A stretch of DNA of 64,000 nt from Filifactor alocis ATCC 35896 (GTDB lineage: Bacteria; Bacillota; Clostridia; Peptostreptococcales; Filifactoraceae). Both the position numbers and the translations under genes were made by a program. Below the pieces are notes generated by a model that made no database searches, had not been told where the DNA came from, and saw only the letters and a list, made by a program, of their open reading frames with translations. Positions within the stretch are counted from its first letter, which is position 1. Every line of letters begins with the position of its first letter. The stretch lies in the NCBI RefSeq assembly GCF_000163895.2, contig NC_016630.1:1426001-1490000 (forward strand), read 5' to 3'. Positions 53,236 through 61,650 of the stretch are shown here, piece after piece.

Positions 53236-53934
53236 TTATTCTGTAACTCTCACAGGGTTAATTTTTACTCCGGGTCCCATTGTGCTTGTTACACTTACAG
53301 ATTTTAAATATTGTCCTTTTGCAGCTGCAGGTTTTGCTTTAATAATTGCATCAATCAATGCAAAGAAGTTTTCAGACAATTTTTCTGCGCCAAAAGATAC
53401 TTTTCCAACCGGAACGTGAATAATATTTGTTTTATCCAAACGATATTCTACTTTTCCGGCTTTGATTTCTTCTATTGCTTTTGTAACATCTTGTGTTACA
53501 GTTCCTGATTTTGGATTCGGCATTAAACCTTTTGGTCCCAGAACACGTCCCAAACGACCAATCACACCCATCATATCAGGTGTTGCTACGATAACATCAA
53601 AATCAAACCAATTTTCTTTTTGAATTTTTTCTGCCATATCTTCTGCCCCAACAAAGTCTGCTCCCGCTTGTTGTGCTTCTGTTGCTTTATCTCCTTTTGC
53701 GAATACAAGAACTCTTTTTGTCTTTCCTGTTCCGTGTGGTAAAACAACTGCGCCACGAACTTGTTGGTCTGCATGACGAGAGTCAACACCCAAACGAATA
53801 TGAGCTTCAACTGTTTCATCAAATTTTGCAGATGCAACATCTGTAACGATCTTTAAGGCTTCAGATGCATTATACAAATTGCTTCTATCATATTTTTCGA
53901 TAGCAGCCTTGTATTTTTTACCTAATTTTGCCAT
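53236..53934 (-). CDS. rplA: 50S ribosomal protein L1
   Basis: 232 residues. KFDETVEAHIRLGVDSRHAD, VRGAVVLPHGTGKTKRVLVF, LGPKGLMPNPKSGTVT are L1 signatures. Forms the L1 stalk and moves deacylated tRNA. Confidence 0.97.
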   Translation of the reverse strand: MAKLGKKYKAAIEKYDRSNLYNASEALKIVTDVASAKFDETVEAHIRLGVDSRHADQQVRGAVVLPHGTGKTKRVLVFAKGDKATEAQQAGADFVGAEDMAEKIQKENWFDFDVIVATPDMMGVIGRLGRVLGPKGLMPNPKSGTVTQDVTKAIEEIKAGKVEYRLDKTNIIHVPVGKVSFGAEKLSENFFALIDAIIKAKPAAAKGQYLKSVSVTSTMGPGVKINPVRVTE

Positions 53935-54016
53935 TTTTTACATCCTCCTTGTGGTAATAACGGTAAATGTTGTCTTTGCGTATTTGCCTCCCACCAATCT
54001 ATATGAGCAAATAGAA

Positions 54017-54442
54017 TTAATCTTCTACAACGATTCCCATGCTTCTTGCTGTTCCTGCAATCATTCTTGTAGCCGCTTCTACATCAGCTGCGTTCAAGTC
54101 ATTCATTTTAAGTTCAGCAATTTCTCTAACTTGTGCTGTTTTAATTGTTGCCACTTTTGTTTTATTTGGTTCTCCTGAACCTTTATTGATCTTTACCGCT
54201 TTCTTCAGCAATACTGCTGCGGGTGGAGTTTTTGTAATAAAGGTGAAGGACCTGTCTGCAAATACTGTGATTACAACCGGGATAATATATCCGGCTTTAT
54301 CTGCTGTTTTTGCGTTGAATTCTTTACAGAACCCCATAATATTTACCCCATGTTGACCAAGTGCAGGTCCTACCGGCGGTGCAGGTGTTGCTTTTCCAGC
54401 TTCTATTTGCAATTTAATTTGTCCAATTACTTTTTTTGCCAT
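54017..54442 (-). CDS. rplK: 50S ribosomal protein L11
   Basis: 141 residues from the ATG at 54442 with GGGAGG; six extra residues to 54460 would swallow the site. GQIKLQIEAGKATPAPPVGP and C-terminal ATRMIAGTARSMGIVVED. Binding site of thiopeptides and of RelA-type signalling. Confidence 0.96.
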   Translation of the reverse strand: MAKKVIGQIKLQIEAGKATPAPPVGPALGQHGVNIMGFCKEFNAKTADKAGYIIPVVITVFADRSFTFITKTPPAAVLLKKAVKINKGSGEPNKTKVATIKTAQVREIAELKMNDLNAADVEAATRMIAGTARSMGIVVED

Positions 54443-54476
54443 ATCTTTGACACCTCCCATATCCTAAAGTATCTTT

Positions 54477-55022
54477 TTATTCTTCTTTATCTTTCTCCAA
54501 CTGAGAAACTTCAATATCCACCAAAGTCTCTCTGTCTCCAAACATATAAACCTTGATTTTCGCCATTCCTTTTTCCGGATGCAAACTGACAACCGTAGCT
54601 CGCAAACCGCTGAAAGCTCCGCCTTTAATAATGACACGATCGCCTTCCGCAAAATCAATCTTGTAGATAACAGGTACTTCTTCCTCCAATCCCATGTTGA
54701 TCACTTCTTGTTCTGTCAATGGAATCGGTTTGGAATTCGGTCCGACAAATCCTGTAACACCTTTGGTATTTCTTACAACATACCAAGATTCATCTGTTAC
54801 AATCATTTTAACGAGACAATACCCCGGAAAAATCTTACGATATCTCGTATGTTTCTTTCCGTTCTTCTCTTCTACAATCTCTTCTACGGGCACAGAAACA
54901 CGAGGAATAATATCCTCCATATTTCGATTTTGAACCGCCTTTTCAATTGTGGCTTTTACTTTGTTTTCATGTCCGGAATAGGTATGCACAACATACCATT
55001 TGGCTTGTTCGTTTTCTGCCAT
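54477..55022 (-). CDS. nusG: Transcription termination/antitermination factor NusG
   Basis: 181 residues. NGN domain WYVVHTYSGHENKVKATIEK, KIFPGYCLVKMIV; KOW domain FAEGDRVIIKGGAFSGLRAT. It binds RNA polymerase and couples to S10. Between secE and rplK as usual. Confidence 0.97.
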   Translation of the reverse strand: MAENEQAKWYVVHTYSGHENKVKATIEKAVQNRNMEDIIPRVSVPVEEIVEEKNGKKHTRYRKIFPGYCLVKMIVTDESWYVVRNTKGVTGFVGPNSKPIPLTEQEVINMGLEEEVPVIYKIDFAEGDRVIIKGGAFSGLRATVVSLHPEKGMAKIKVYMFGDRETLVDIEVSQLEKDKEE

Positions 55023-55075
55023 AGATAATCGCCAAAAGAGTTTTTCTCCTTAAGCGCCACCCTCCTTTTAGTTTA

Positions 55076-55285
55076 TTACCTTTCTATCAGCTTTTCGATA
55101 ACAGCTCCTACTCCTGCATCGATACAGAAGATGAAAAGTGCTGTTACCAACACCATAATAATAACGGTAAATGTATGTTCTGACAGCTCCTGTTTGGAAG
55201 GCCAATGAACTTTCTTCAGTTCCGTTTTTACTTCTCCAAAATATTCTGTTGGCGAAGTTTTTGTTTTTTCTGTGGTTTTTGGCAC
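55076..55285 (-). CDS. secE: Preprotein translocase subunit SecE
   Basis: 69 residues from a GTG at 55285 with AAAGGGTG upstream; the longer frame to 55378 overlaps rpmG and is rejected. Amphipathic segment EYFGEVKTELKKVHWPSKQE (SecE hallmark) and one membrane helix TVIIMVLVTALFIFCIDAG. Clamps SecY. Confidence 0.93.
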   Translation of the reverse strand: MPKTTEKTKTSPTEYFGEVKTELKKVHWPSKQELSEHTFTVIIMVLVTALFIFCIDAGVGAVIEKLIER

Positions 55286-55301
55286 TACATCACACCCTTT
55301 A

Positions 55302-55451
55302 CTATTTCGTTTCTTTATGTGTTGTGTGTTTCTTGCAGAATTTACAATATTTTTGAAGTTCCATACGTTCCGGATCATTTTTCTTGTTCTTCATAGTATT
55401 GTAATTTCTTTGTTTACACTCTTGACATGCCAATGTTACTTTCACTCTCAT
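55302..55451 (-). CDS. rpmG: 50S ribosomal protein L33
   Basis: 49 residues, MRVKVTLACQECKQRNYNT then KYCKFCKKHTTHKETK; both CxxC pairs present, so the zinc-binding form. First gene before secE-nusG, the standard Gram-positive order. Confidence 0.95.
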   Translation of the reverse strand: MRVKVTLACQECKQRNYNTMKNKKNDPERMELQKYCKFCKKHTTHKETK

Positions 55452-55531
55452 TAAGTGCACCTCCTATTTCTTATTCGATTAGAAGGATCTATTTAATACA
55501 TAGATTGGTGTAAAAAATAATATACGAATAA

Positions 55532-55560
55532 AATTTATCACACATTAAAACTATTGTCAA
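55532..55560 (-). promoter_or_regulatory. Promoter of rpmG-secE-nusG-rplKA
   Basis: Minus strand TTGACA (55560-55555), 17-bp spacer, TAAATT (55537-55532). It gives a leader of about 75 nt before rpmG. Confidence 0.7.
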
Positions 55561-55708
55561 CAACTCTCTCTCAACGACTTTGAGAAGACAGCTTCGACAA
55601 TAGACTCCATCGCAACTCATTTTATTCTTTTCCCATTATATAGAAAGGATTTTTTTTTGTCAATTTATATCCAAAATAATCTTGAAGAAATTTTTTAGAT
55701 AGCATCAG

Positions 55709-55758
55709 AATAAAACAGACTGCAATTCTTTGGAATGAACCAAGGAACCACAGTCTGT
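55709..55758 (-). terminator. Terminator of pdxS
   Basis: ACAGACTG (55715-55722) pairs with CAGTCTGT (55751-55758), with an inner TTC-TTGG/CCAA-GAA helix, then TTTTATT on the minus strand. 27 bp after pdxS. Confidence 0.75.
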
Positions 55759-55784
55759 CTATGGAAATAAAGAAGGATTTCAGA

Positions 55785-56624
55785 TTAACGATTGCTCATA
55801 ATAACTTCTACTTCGTCTTCATTCAATCCAACCATTGCTTCTCCTAAGTTTTCGCTCACTTTTGCAATGATTTCCGGATTGTCATAATGTTTTACAGCTT
55901 CCACAATCGCTTTCGCTCTTTGTGCCGGATTTCCTGATTTGAAGATTCCGCTTCCTACAAAAACTCCGTCTGCCCCCAATTGTACCATCAATGCCGCATC
56001 TGCAGGAGTTGCAACTCCACCGGCTGAAAAGTTAGGGACCGGAAGTTTTCCGTTCTTGTGAACATATTGAATCAATTCATAAGGCACTTGGTATTCTTTT
56101 GCAATATGATACAGTTCATCTTCACGAAGAGAAACAACATATCTAATTTCATTTTGAATGGTTCTCATATGTTTTACCGCTTGAACAACATCGCCTGTTC
56201 CCGCTTCTCCTTTTGTGCGAATCATTTTTGCACCTTCTGAGATTCTTCTAAGAGCCTCTCCCAAGTCTCTTGCACCACATACAAACGGTGTTTTGAACGT
56301 GTTCTTATCAACATGATATACATTGTCTGCAGGAGACAATACTTCAGATTCATCAATACAATCAATTCCGATTGCTTCCAAAATTTGTGCCTCTACAAAA
56401 TGACCGATTCTTACTTTTGCCATAACCGGTATACTTACTGTATTCATAATTTCTTTAATCATTTTCGGATCACTCATTCTGGATACTCCTCCGGCTGCAC
56501 GAATATCTGCCGGGATTCTCTCCAATGCCATAACAGCTACAGCACCTGCTTCTTCTGCAATCTTTGCTTGTTCCGGAGTTGTTACATCCATAATTACTCC
56601 ACCAAATAATTTTTCAAAATTCAT
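55785..56624 (-). CDS. pdxS: Pyridoxal 5-phosphate synthase, synthase subunit
   Basis: 279 residues. Makes PLP from ribose 5-phosphate, glyceraldehyde 3-phosphate and ammonia. GGVIMDVTTPEQAKIAEEAG, active-site lysines in PVMAKVRIGHFVEAQ and RTKGEAGTGDVVQA, GADGVFVGSGIFKSG. The usual glutaminase partner pdxT does not follow; a terminator stands there instead. The N-terminus is about ten residues shorter than common PdxS. Divergent from pdxR. Confidence 0.96.
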   Translation of the reverse strand: MNFEKLFGGVIMDVTTPEQAKIAEEAGAVAVMALERIPADIRAAGGVSRMSDPKMIKEIMNTVSIPVMAKVRIGHFVEAQILEAIGIDCIDESEVLSPADNVYHVDKNTFKTPFVCGARDLGEALRRISEGAKMIRTKGEAGTGDVVQAVKHMRTIQNEIRYVVSLREDELYHIAKEYQVPYELIQYVHKNGKLPVPNFSAGGVATPADAALMVQLGADGVFVGSGIFKSGNPAQRAKAIVEAVKHYDNPEIIAKVSENLGEAMVGLNEDEVEVIMSNR

Positions 56625-56735
56625 ATCTTTGCCCTCCTAAATTAGTGATAACTATAGTATAATGGGTGTCTGAATACTTTTATAGTGTCAATTTGATATA
56701 ATTTTTAGATACCAGTTTTATTTTCGGAGGACAAT
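56625..56735. promoter_or_regulatory. Shared pdxS-pdxR control region
   Basis: 111 bp between divergent starts. Contains -10-like TATACT for pdxS (minus, near 56656) and TATAAT for pdxR (plus, near 56696). Two direct GTGTC repeats at 56666-56670 and 56685-56689, 19 bp apart, are candidates for PdxR half-sites, since MocR regulators bind direct repeats. Confidence 0.45.
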
Positions 56736-58088
56736 ATGTTATTTCTAAAGGACGGAATTATTTATTTACAAATCTATGAATATTACAAAAAAGAGATTAT
56801 CAAAGGAACCTATGTCGCTCACAGTAAACTTCCAAGCAAGCGACGCCTTTCCAATGAATATCAGATTTCACTTACCAGTGTGGAAAATGCCTATGCAAAA
56901 CTGTTGGAGGAAGGTTTTATCTACGCAAAAGAAAGAAAAGGATACTTTGTTTCAGATGTCGGAGAACTCTATGTACTCGAAAACAAACAACATACTTTTC
57001 AAAAAGAAACATCGGATATCCGATATGATTTTTCATATACCGGAGTGTCCGATGAAGGGTTTCCGCATAAAATATTTCGCAAGTTTTCGAATCTTATTTT
57101 GGAGGACAATGACCTTTTGGAACAGGTGGACTATCAAGGATATTTCCCTCTACGCATGCAAATAGCAGACTACCTCAATCGTTCCAGAGGATTCCAAACT
57201 TCTCCTTCCCGTATCATTATCTCCAGCGGTTCGGAGTATCTCTTCCAAATTATTTTCAAACTTGTTGAAGGTACTTATGCGATTGAGGATCCCGGTTACC
57301 ATATGCTACGCAATATTATGGACGCCAACGAAATCCGATATGAATGTATTCCATTGGACGAGTTCGGTATGTCCATTGACGCTCTTCAAAACAGTTCTGC
57401 CAATATCTGCGCACTGACACCGGCACACCAATTTCCGACCGGTATCATTATGAATATGAAACGTCGTTCAGAAATTTTGAATTGTTCCCAAATAGATTTT
57501 GTGATTGAAGATGATTACGACAGCGAATTCAAATACTCAAACCGTCCTGTTCCGGCACTCAAATCCATTGATTATCCGGACAAGGTCATTTACATGGGTT
57601 CTTTTTCAAAATCGATTTCTCCAAGCATGCGTGTCAGCTATATGGTATTGCCTGAATCGCTTTTGGAAAACTATCATCAAATGTTCCACTGTTTCGTATG
57701 TCCTGTTTCTATCATTATCCAAAAAATTCTTACCGAATTTTTGGAATCCGGAGAGTTCGAAAAACATTTGAATCGCATGAGAAAAATTTACTCCAAAAAA
57801 AGACAACTGATTGTAGACTTGCTCAAGGACTGTCCCGATATTAAAATAACCGGTGCAGATGCCGGACTTCATGTTGTCCTTCAATATCCGAAATACTTCA
57901 CAGAAAAAGATATTGTCGCAGAAGCACTGAAACAAAAAATCGCAGTGTACGGTCTGGAAAGTTATGGAAAAAAACAGGAATACCCTTCCATCCTCTTGGG
58001 GTTTGCAACCCTAACCAATGAGGAAATCACCGAAGGAATATCCCTGCTCAAAGCAATTTCTTATCATTCTACTGTTCCATCGCCCTAA
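56736..58088 (+). CDS. pdxR: MocR/GntR-type regulator PdxR
   Basis: 450 residues. N-terminal winged helix of the GntR family (SKLPSKRRLSNEYQISLTSV, residues 27-46) fused to a fold-type I aminotransferase-like domain with PLP lysine in YMGSFSKSISPSMR and PTGIIMNMKRRSEIL. Such proteins sense PLP and activate pdxS. Divergent neighbour of pdxS, which supports the name. GGAGG 7 bases before the ATG. Its 3' end overlaps that of bioB by 20 bp. Confidence 0.88.
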   Translation: MLFLKDGIIYLQIYEYYKKEIIKGTYVAHSKLPSKRRLSNEYQISLTSVENAYAKLLEEGFIYAKERKGYFVSDVGELYVLENKQHTFQKETSDIRYDFSYTGVSDEGFPHKIFRKFSNLILEDNDLLEQVDYQGYFPLRMQIADYLNRSRGFQTSPSRIIISSGSEYLFQIIFKLVEGTYAIEDPGYHMLRNIMDANEIRYECIPLDEFGMSIDALQNSSANICALTPAHQFPTGIIMNMKRRSEILNCSQIDFVIEDDYDSEFKYSNRPVPALKSIDYPDKVIYMGSFSKSISPSMRVSYMVLPESLLENYHQMFHCFVCPVSIIIQKILTEFLESGEFEKHLNRMRKIYSKKRQLIVDLLKDCPDIKITGADAGLHVVLQYPKYFTEKDIVAEALKQKIAVYGLESYGKKQEYPSILLGFATLTNEEITEGISLLKAISYHSTVPSP

Positions 58089-59049
58089 CTTCAAATCCAA
58101 GCTCTTTAATCATCGCCATATCTTTTTCAATGGTCATTCCGGAGGTTGTAAGCATATCTCCGGAGATTGCCGCATTTGCACCGGATTGGAAACATGCTCT
58201 CCCCTTATCCTTAAGCAAACCTCTTCCACCCGCCAAACGAATTGCCGCATCCGGAATCAAACAACGGAATACCGCGACAATTCTTCTCATTTCTTCTTGA
58301 GAAAGCATCGGTACATTTTCGTATGGAGTTCCGGGAATCGGATTTAAGAAATTAACCGGAATGGATTTGATTCCCAATTCACGAATATCAATCACCATGT
58401 TCACCCTGTCTTCCATTGTTTCTCCAAGTCCCATAATTCCACCGCTACACACCTTAAGTCCTGCCTCCTGTGCCTGACGAATGGCGTGAATCTTATCTTC
58501 ATAAGTATGCGTTGTGCAGATATTGATAAAGTTCTGTCTTGAAGTTTCCAAATTGTTGTGTACTCTTGATACTCCGACCGCCTTCAATTTTTCAAAATCC
58601 TCTTTTTCCAACAAACCGAAGGATGCACATACCTGAATATCCACTTCTTTTCTCAGATTCGTAATACTTTTACATACGGCATCCACATCTTTTTTTGATA
58701 ATCTTCTTCCGGAGGTTACTACGGAGTAACGAACAACACCTCTGTCATGATTGTATTTCGCCAAATCAATCAACTCTTTTTCTTCCATCAAAGGATACTC
58801 TTCCACCTGTGTCTTATACCAGGAAGACTGTGCACAATACTTACAGTCCTCAGAACATTTCCCGCTTTTTCCATTCACAATGGTACACATATCAAATCCG
58901 TTTCCACAAAAATGTTCTCTAATTTCATTTGCCATAGAACAAAGTTCTTCCAACGGTGCTTCGTACAAAAACATCGCTTCCTCTTTTGAAATCTTCTTTC
59001 CTGACAAAATATCTTTTTTTATCCCTTGTAATGTCATCTCTACCATCAT
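58069..59049 (-). CDS. bioB: Biotin synthase
   Basis: 326 residues (325 if started at the second Met). Radical SAM enzyme that inserts sulfur into dethiobiotin. Radical SAM cysteines in CSEDCKYC, then YSVVTSGRRLSKKDVDAVCK, CSGGIMGLGETMEDRVNM, and the C-terminal GRGLLKDKGRACFQSGANAA with the second-cluster Arg region. No other bio gene is near. It has a BirA-type operator upstream. Confidence 0.96.
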   Translation of the reverse strand: MMVEMTLQGIKKDILSGKKISKEEAMFLYEAPLEELCSMANEIREHFCGNGFDMCTIVNGKSGKCSEDCKYCAQSSWYKTQVEEYPLMEEKELIDLAKYNHDRGVVRYSVVTSGRRLSKKDVDAVCKSITNLRKEVDIQVCASFGLLEKEDFEKLKAVGVSRVHNNLETSRQNFINICTTHTYEDKIHAIRQAQEAGLKVCSGGIMGLGETMEDRVNMVIDIRELGIKSIPVNFLNPIPGTPYENVPMLSQEEMRRIVAVFRCLIPDAAIRLAGGRGLLKDKGRACFQSGANAAISGDMLTTSGMTIEKDMAMIKELGFEVRAMEQ

Positions 59050-59124
59050 TTTCCCCTATCTTTCTTCCCCTATATTTTTAATATTTTACATGATTCCAAT
59101 ATTTTGTGATGTAGAATCGTTCTC

Positions 59125-59158
59125 ATTGTAAACATATTATTTGTTTTTATTTTACAAT
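59125..59158 (-). promoter_or_regulatory. BirA operator at the bioB promoter
   Basis: On the minus strand TTGTAAAAT, 14 bp, TGTTTACAA within an 8-bp perfect outer dyad. The published bacterial BirA consensus is TTGTAAACC-N14/15-GGTTTACAA; 15 of 18 positions match. It covers the expected transcription start, as a repressor site should. Confidence 0.75.
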
Positions 59159-59163
59159 AGCAT

Positions 59164-59190
59164 ATTATACCCTTTTTTTGATTTTGGCAA
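59164..59190 (-). promoter_or_regulatory. Promoter of bioB
   Basis: Minus strand TATAAT (59169-59164) is perfect; TTGCCA (59190-59185) is the likely -35 at a short 15-bp spacing. Confidence 0.55.
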
Positions 59191-59466
59191 ATTATTTTTG
59201 TAAGTTTAAGACAGTTGCTTGTTTATAATAATTATTTTTCTACGTTCATTCACAGAACAAAAAATAGCTTGCTCATACTAAACACTATTTCAAAATATAG
59301 ACACAATGTATGATTATGAAAAACAGAACAAAATATAACAGCACGAAAAAAGAAGATTTTTATTATAACTTAAATTAGTAGTAAAAACTGCTTCCCTACT
59401 TTAGAATCAATGAATTCATCAATTTTTACCAACTCCCCCTGCTCTATAAATTTGATTTAAACGAAA
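59191..59466. other. Intergenic region between bioB promoter and thermonuclease terminator
   Basis: No gene seen; holds the dispersed repeat copy 3. Confidence 0.4.
59281..59371. repeat. Degenerate intergenic repeat, copy 3
   Basis: Starts AACACTATTTCAAAATATAG and ends AAAAAAGAAGATTTTTATTA followed by TAACTT. Best aligned with 5287-5380. Confidence 0.55.
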
Positions 59467-59510
59467 AACTGATAGATATTGTAGTCATACATCACTCATA
59501 TCTATCAGTT
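59467..59510 (-). terminator. Terminator of the thermonuclease gene
   Basis: AACTGATAGATAT (59467-59479) pairs with ATATCTATCAGTT (59498-59510), perfect 13 bp; TTTTTCGTTT follows on the minus strand. Confidence 0.85.
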
Positions 59511-59569
59511 CTACTATATTTCAAATACTATTGCATATTTCTTTTGCTTTACCCTTATAACCTTCTTCT

Positions 59570-60484
59570 CTATTTTTTCGCTCTTCTGTATCCGTTCGCT
59601 ATTGCCTCTTCTTCCGTCTCAAAATAAACAATATTTTTTGGAGAGATTCTATCATAAGCTACCATACCCGGAAGATGATAAATTTTACTTCTCTTATTTC
59701 CTTTGATGTGTCCCTCGCCGACAGGATGAGAATTCTTGTTTGATGTTGTATGTTTTTCCACATAGTGAGAATCCTGAGTCGCCGGTGTCTGTTGTACAAC
59801 TGACGGAGAATTTATTGTAGGTGCTTCTGCGTCAATTTTCTTTGCAGTGTCCATTTTCAGTAATTTTAACTGTTCGTTCTCTTGTTTTATTTCTTTTGCG
59901 TATCCGTTTTTAGAAGGGTATGCCGACTTCATATTTTTCCAAATTCCTTGTTTGGCACTTCTTACAGAGCGCTCTACAGTCAAATATTCTTCATACTTCT
60001 TGACATTCTTTCCATACAAAACTGTTTTTGCCAAACTGTTTTTTACTAACTGTTGATTTAAGCAAATTTTATTTCCGTCATTCCAATACCAAACATACGC
60101 CAATGTTCTTCCATATTGGTCAAATCTCTCTACATCATACTCCAAAGTAACCTTTTTATCTTTCAAAAATTTTTGTGTAAATTTCAAAGCTGTTTGACCA
60201 AAAGGATTATCTTTTTTCCCATCAGGCATTTTTCTCTCAGGCGCATCTATTTGCAATAATCGAACCAATGTAGGCACACCGTTCATATCAAGCCTTATTG
60301 TATCTCCGTCAATTACCTGTAAAACAGGATATTCCTCTTCGACCGCTTTTTCAAGAACAGTTTCAGAAGACACCTCACCTGTATTTATACTGTCTAATGA
60401 ATCAGCATAGACTGATGAATAAACAGGGTTAAACAATAGCATCGCAGACAATACACCAACCAAAAATTTCTTCATATTTTTCAT
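59570..60484 (-). CDS. Secreted thermonuclease with C-terminal Ada-like domain
   Basis: 304 residues. Signal peptide 1-28 (FLVGVLSAMLLFNPVYSSVYA), then a staphylococcal-nuclease fold at about 52-180: VIDGDTIRLD, RLLQIDAPE (catalytic Arg, Asp), ERFDQYGRTLAYVWY (Glu, Arg). A polar linker follows, then about 48 residues, GHIKGNKRSKIYHLPGMVAY to TEEEAIANGYRRAKK, the small domain often found at the end of secreted nucleases. Extracellular DNA/RNA degradation, likely nutrient or biofilm-related. Monocistronic. Confidence 0.88.
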   Translation of the reverse strand: MKNMKKFLVGVLSAMLLFNPVYSSVYADSLDSINTGEVSSETVLEKAVEEEYPVLQVIDGDTIRLDMNGVPTLVRLLQIDAPERKMPDGKKDNPFGQTALKFTQKFLKDKKVTLEYDVERFDQYGRTLAYVWYWNDGNKICLNQQLVKNSLAKTVLYGKNVKKYEEYLTVERSVRSAKQGIWKNMKSAYPSKNGYAKEIKQENEQLKLLKMDTAKKIDAEAPTINSPSVVQQTPATQDSHYVEKHTTSNKNSHPVGEGHIKGNKRSKIYHLPGMVAYDRISPKNIVYFETEEEAIANGYRRAKK

Positions 60485-60506
60485 CCTCCCTTAATATACT
60501 CCCTTA

Positions 60507-60534
60507 ATTATACCATATATGTATAGAATATCAA
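60507..60534 (-). promoter_or_regulatory. Promoter of the thermonuclease gene
   Basis: Minus strand TTGATA (60534-60529), 16-bp spacer, TATAAT (60512-60507). Confidence 0.65.
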
Positions 60535-60808
60535 CACTATTTTATTGTTAACCAATCCATCAAATTTCATCTCTTCCGTCTTTTCTTTCTCCTCTTTGTT
60601 TAGTATAATAAATATGGTTTTGTCACAAAAACTTTATGATTAAGATAATGGAACATAGACTAAAGACCGTACGTAAGAGGAGTACTTCAACTGAACACTA
60701 AACATTTTTGTATTAGGAAATAAAATTGAAACGATACATCTCAAACAACGGTTTCGATTTTATCGGATGGTGCCATCGTTCATAAACAAAACAGAAAAGG
60801 ATATTGCA
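60535..60808. other. Region upstream of tcdA
   Basis: TATAAT at 60604-60609 with a weak -35 may be the tcdA promoter. Downstream, a short frame near 60726-60784 (LKRYISNNGFDFIGWCH) looks protein-like but has stops upstream, and an 11-bp inverted repeat (AAAATTGAAAC / GTTTCGATTTT, one mismatch) overlaps it. Confidence 0.35.
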
Positions 60809-61555
60809 ATGGAACAATTTTCAAGAACAAGATTGATTTACGGAGATAAGGCATTTTATGAATTGCAGCAAAAACATATTGCCATATTTGGATTGGGCGG
60901 TGTCGGAAGCTATGCCACAGAGGCTTTGGTACGCACCGGTATCGGTACAATCACTCTTGTAGACTTCGATACAGTAGAAAAAAGCAACTTGAACAGACAA
61001 CTTCCTGCACTTCACTCCACTTTAGGAGCACTAAAAGTGGAAGTAGTGAAAAAAAGATTGCTCGATATCAATCCTAACATCAAGATACACACCCTATGTA
61101 AAAAATATACTCCCGAAGAAGCGGATTTATTTTTTGAACGGAACTATGATTTTGTACTGGACTGTATTGATATGATTCCCTCCAAAGTGGACTTGATTGT
61201 GCAATGTGTCCAGAGAAATATTCCCATTATTTCTTCTATGGGAACTGCCAATCACAAAGATCCTTCCAAACTACAAATTTCAGACTTGGCAAAAACACAT
61301 ATGTGCCCTCTTGCCAAAATTATGCGTAAAGAGTTGAAACAATATGGTATCAAACATCTTCCCGTTGTATTTTCTACGGAAGAGATTTGTGTGCCGAAAC
61401 AAAAACTTCTCTCGGAATCCGGAAAACAAATCAATGGAAGTCTTGCATTTGTAACGGGTACTGCCGGTTTGTTGCTATCATCTTATGTAATCAATAAACT
61501 AACAGACAACAATGAAACATCTGTAACAAACCACAATAATAAAAGCGATACATAA
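60809..61555 (+). CDS. tcdA: tRNA threonylcarbamoyladenosine dehydratase (TcdA/YgdL family)
   Basis: 248 residues from the ATG at 60809 (AAAGGA upstream). E1-like ThiF fold: IAIFGLGGVGSYATEALVRT (ATP site), VDFDTVEKSNLNRQLPAL, DCIDMIPSKVDLI, GTANHKDPSKLQISDLAKT, PVVFSTEE. Converts t6A37 of tRNA to its cyclic form. The catalytic cysteine of this family is not certain by eye. Possibly cotranscribed with tmcAL, another tRNA-modification gene. Confidence 0.88.
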   Translation: MEQFSRTRLIYGDKAFYELQQKHIAIFGLGGVGSYATEALVRTGIGTITLVDFDTVEKSNLNRQLPALHSTLGALKVEVVKKRLLDINPNIKIHTLCKKYTPEEADLFFERNYDFVLDCIDMIPSKVDLIVQCVQRNIPIISSMGTANHKDPSKLQISDLAKTHMCPLAKIMRKELKQYGIKHLPVVFSTEEICVPKQKLLSESGKQINGSLAFVTGTAGLLLSSYVINKLTDNNETSVTNHNNKSDT

Positions 61556-61650
61556 ACTTAAGCTGACAAAACTATTTTTGACAATGTTTTGAATCGTTTT
61601 GTATCCATTTTTAATCATTCATGTTAGTTATAGAAAAGGAGAATTCTCTT

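Noticed and set aside
56736..58088. Annotation as a plain aminotransferase
   Set aside because: The GntR winged-helix head and the divergent pdxS show that it is a MocR-type regulator.
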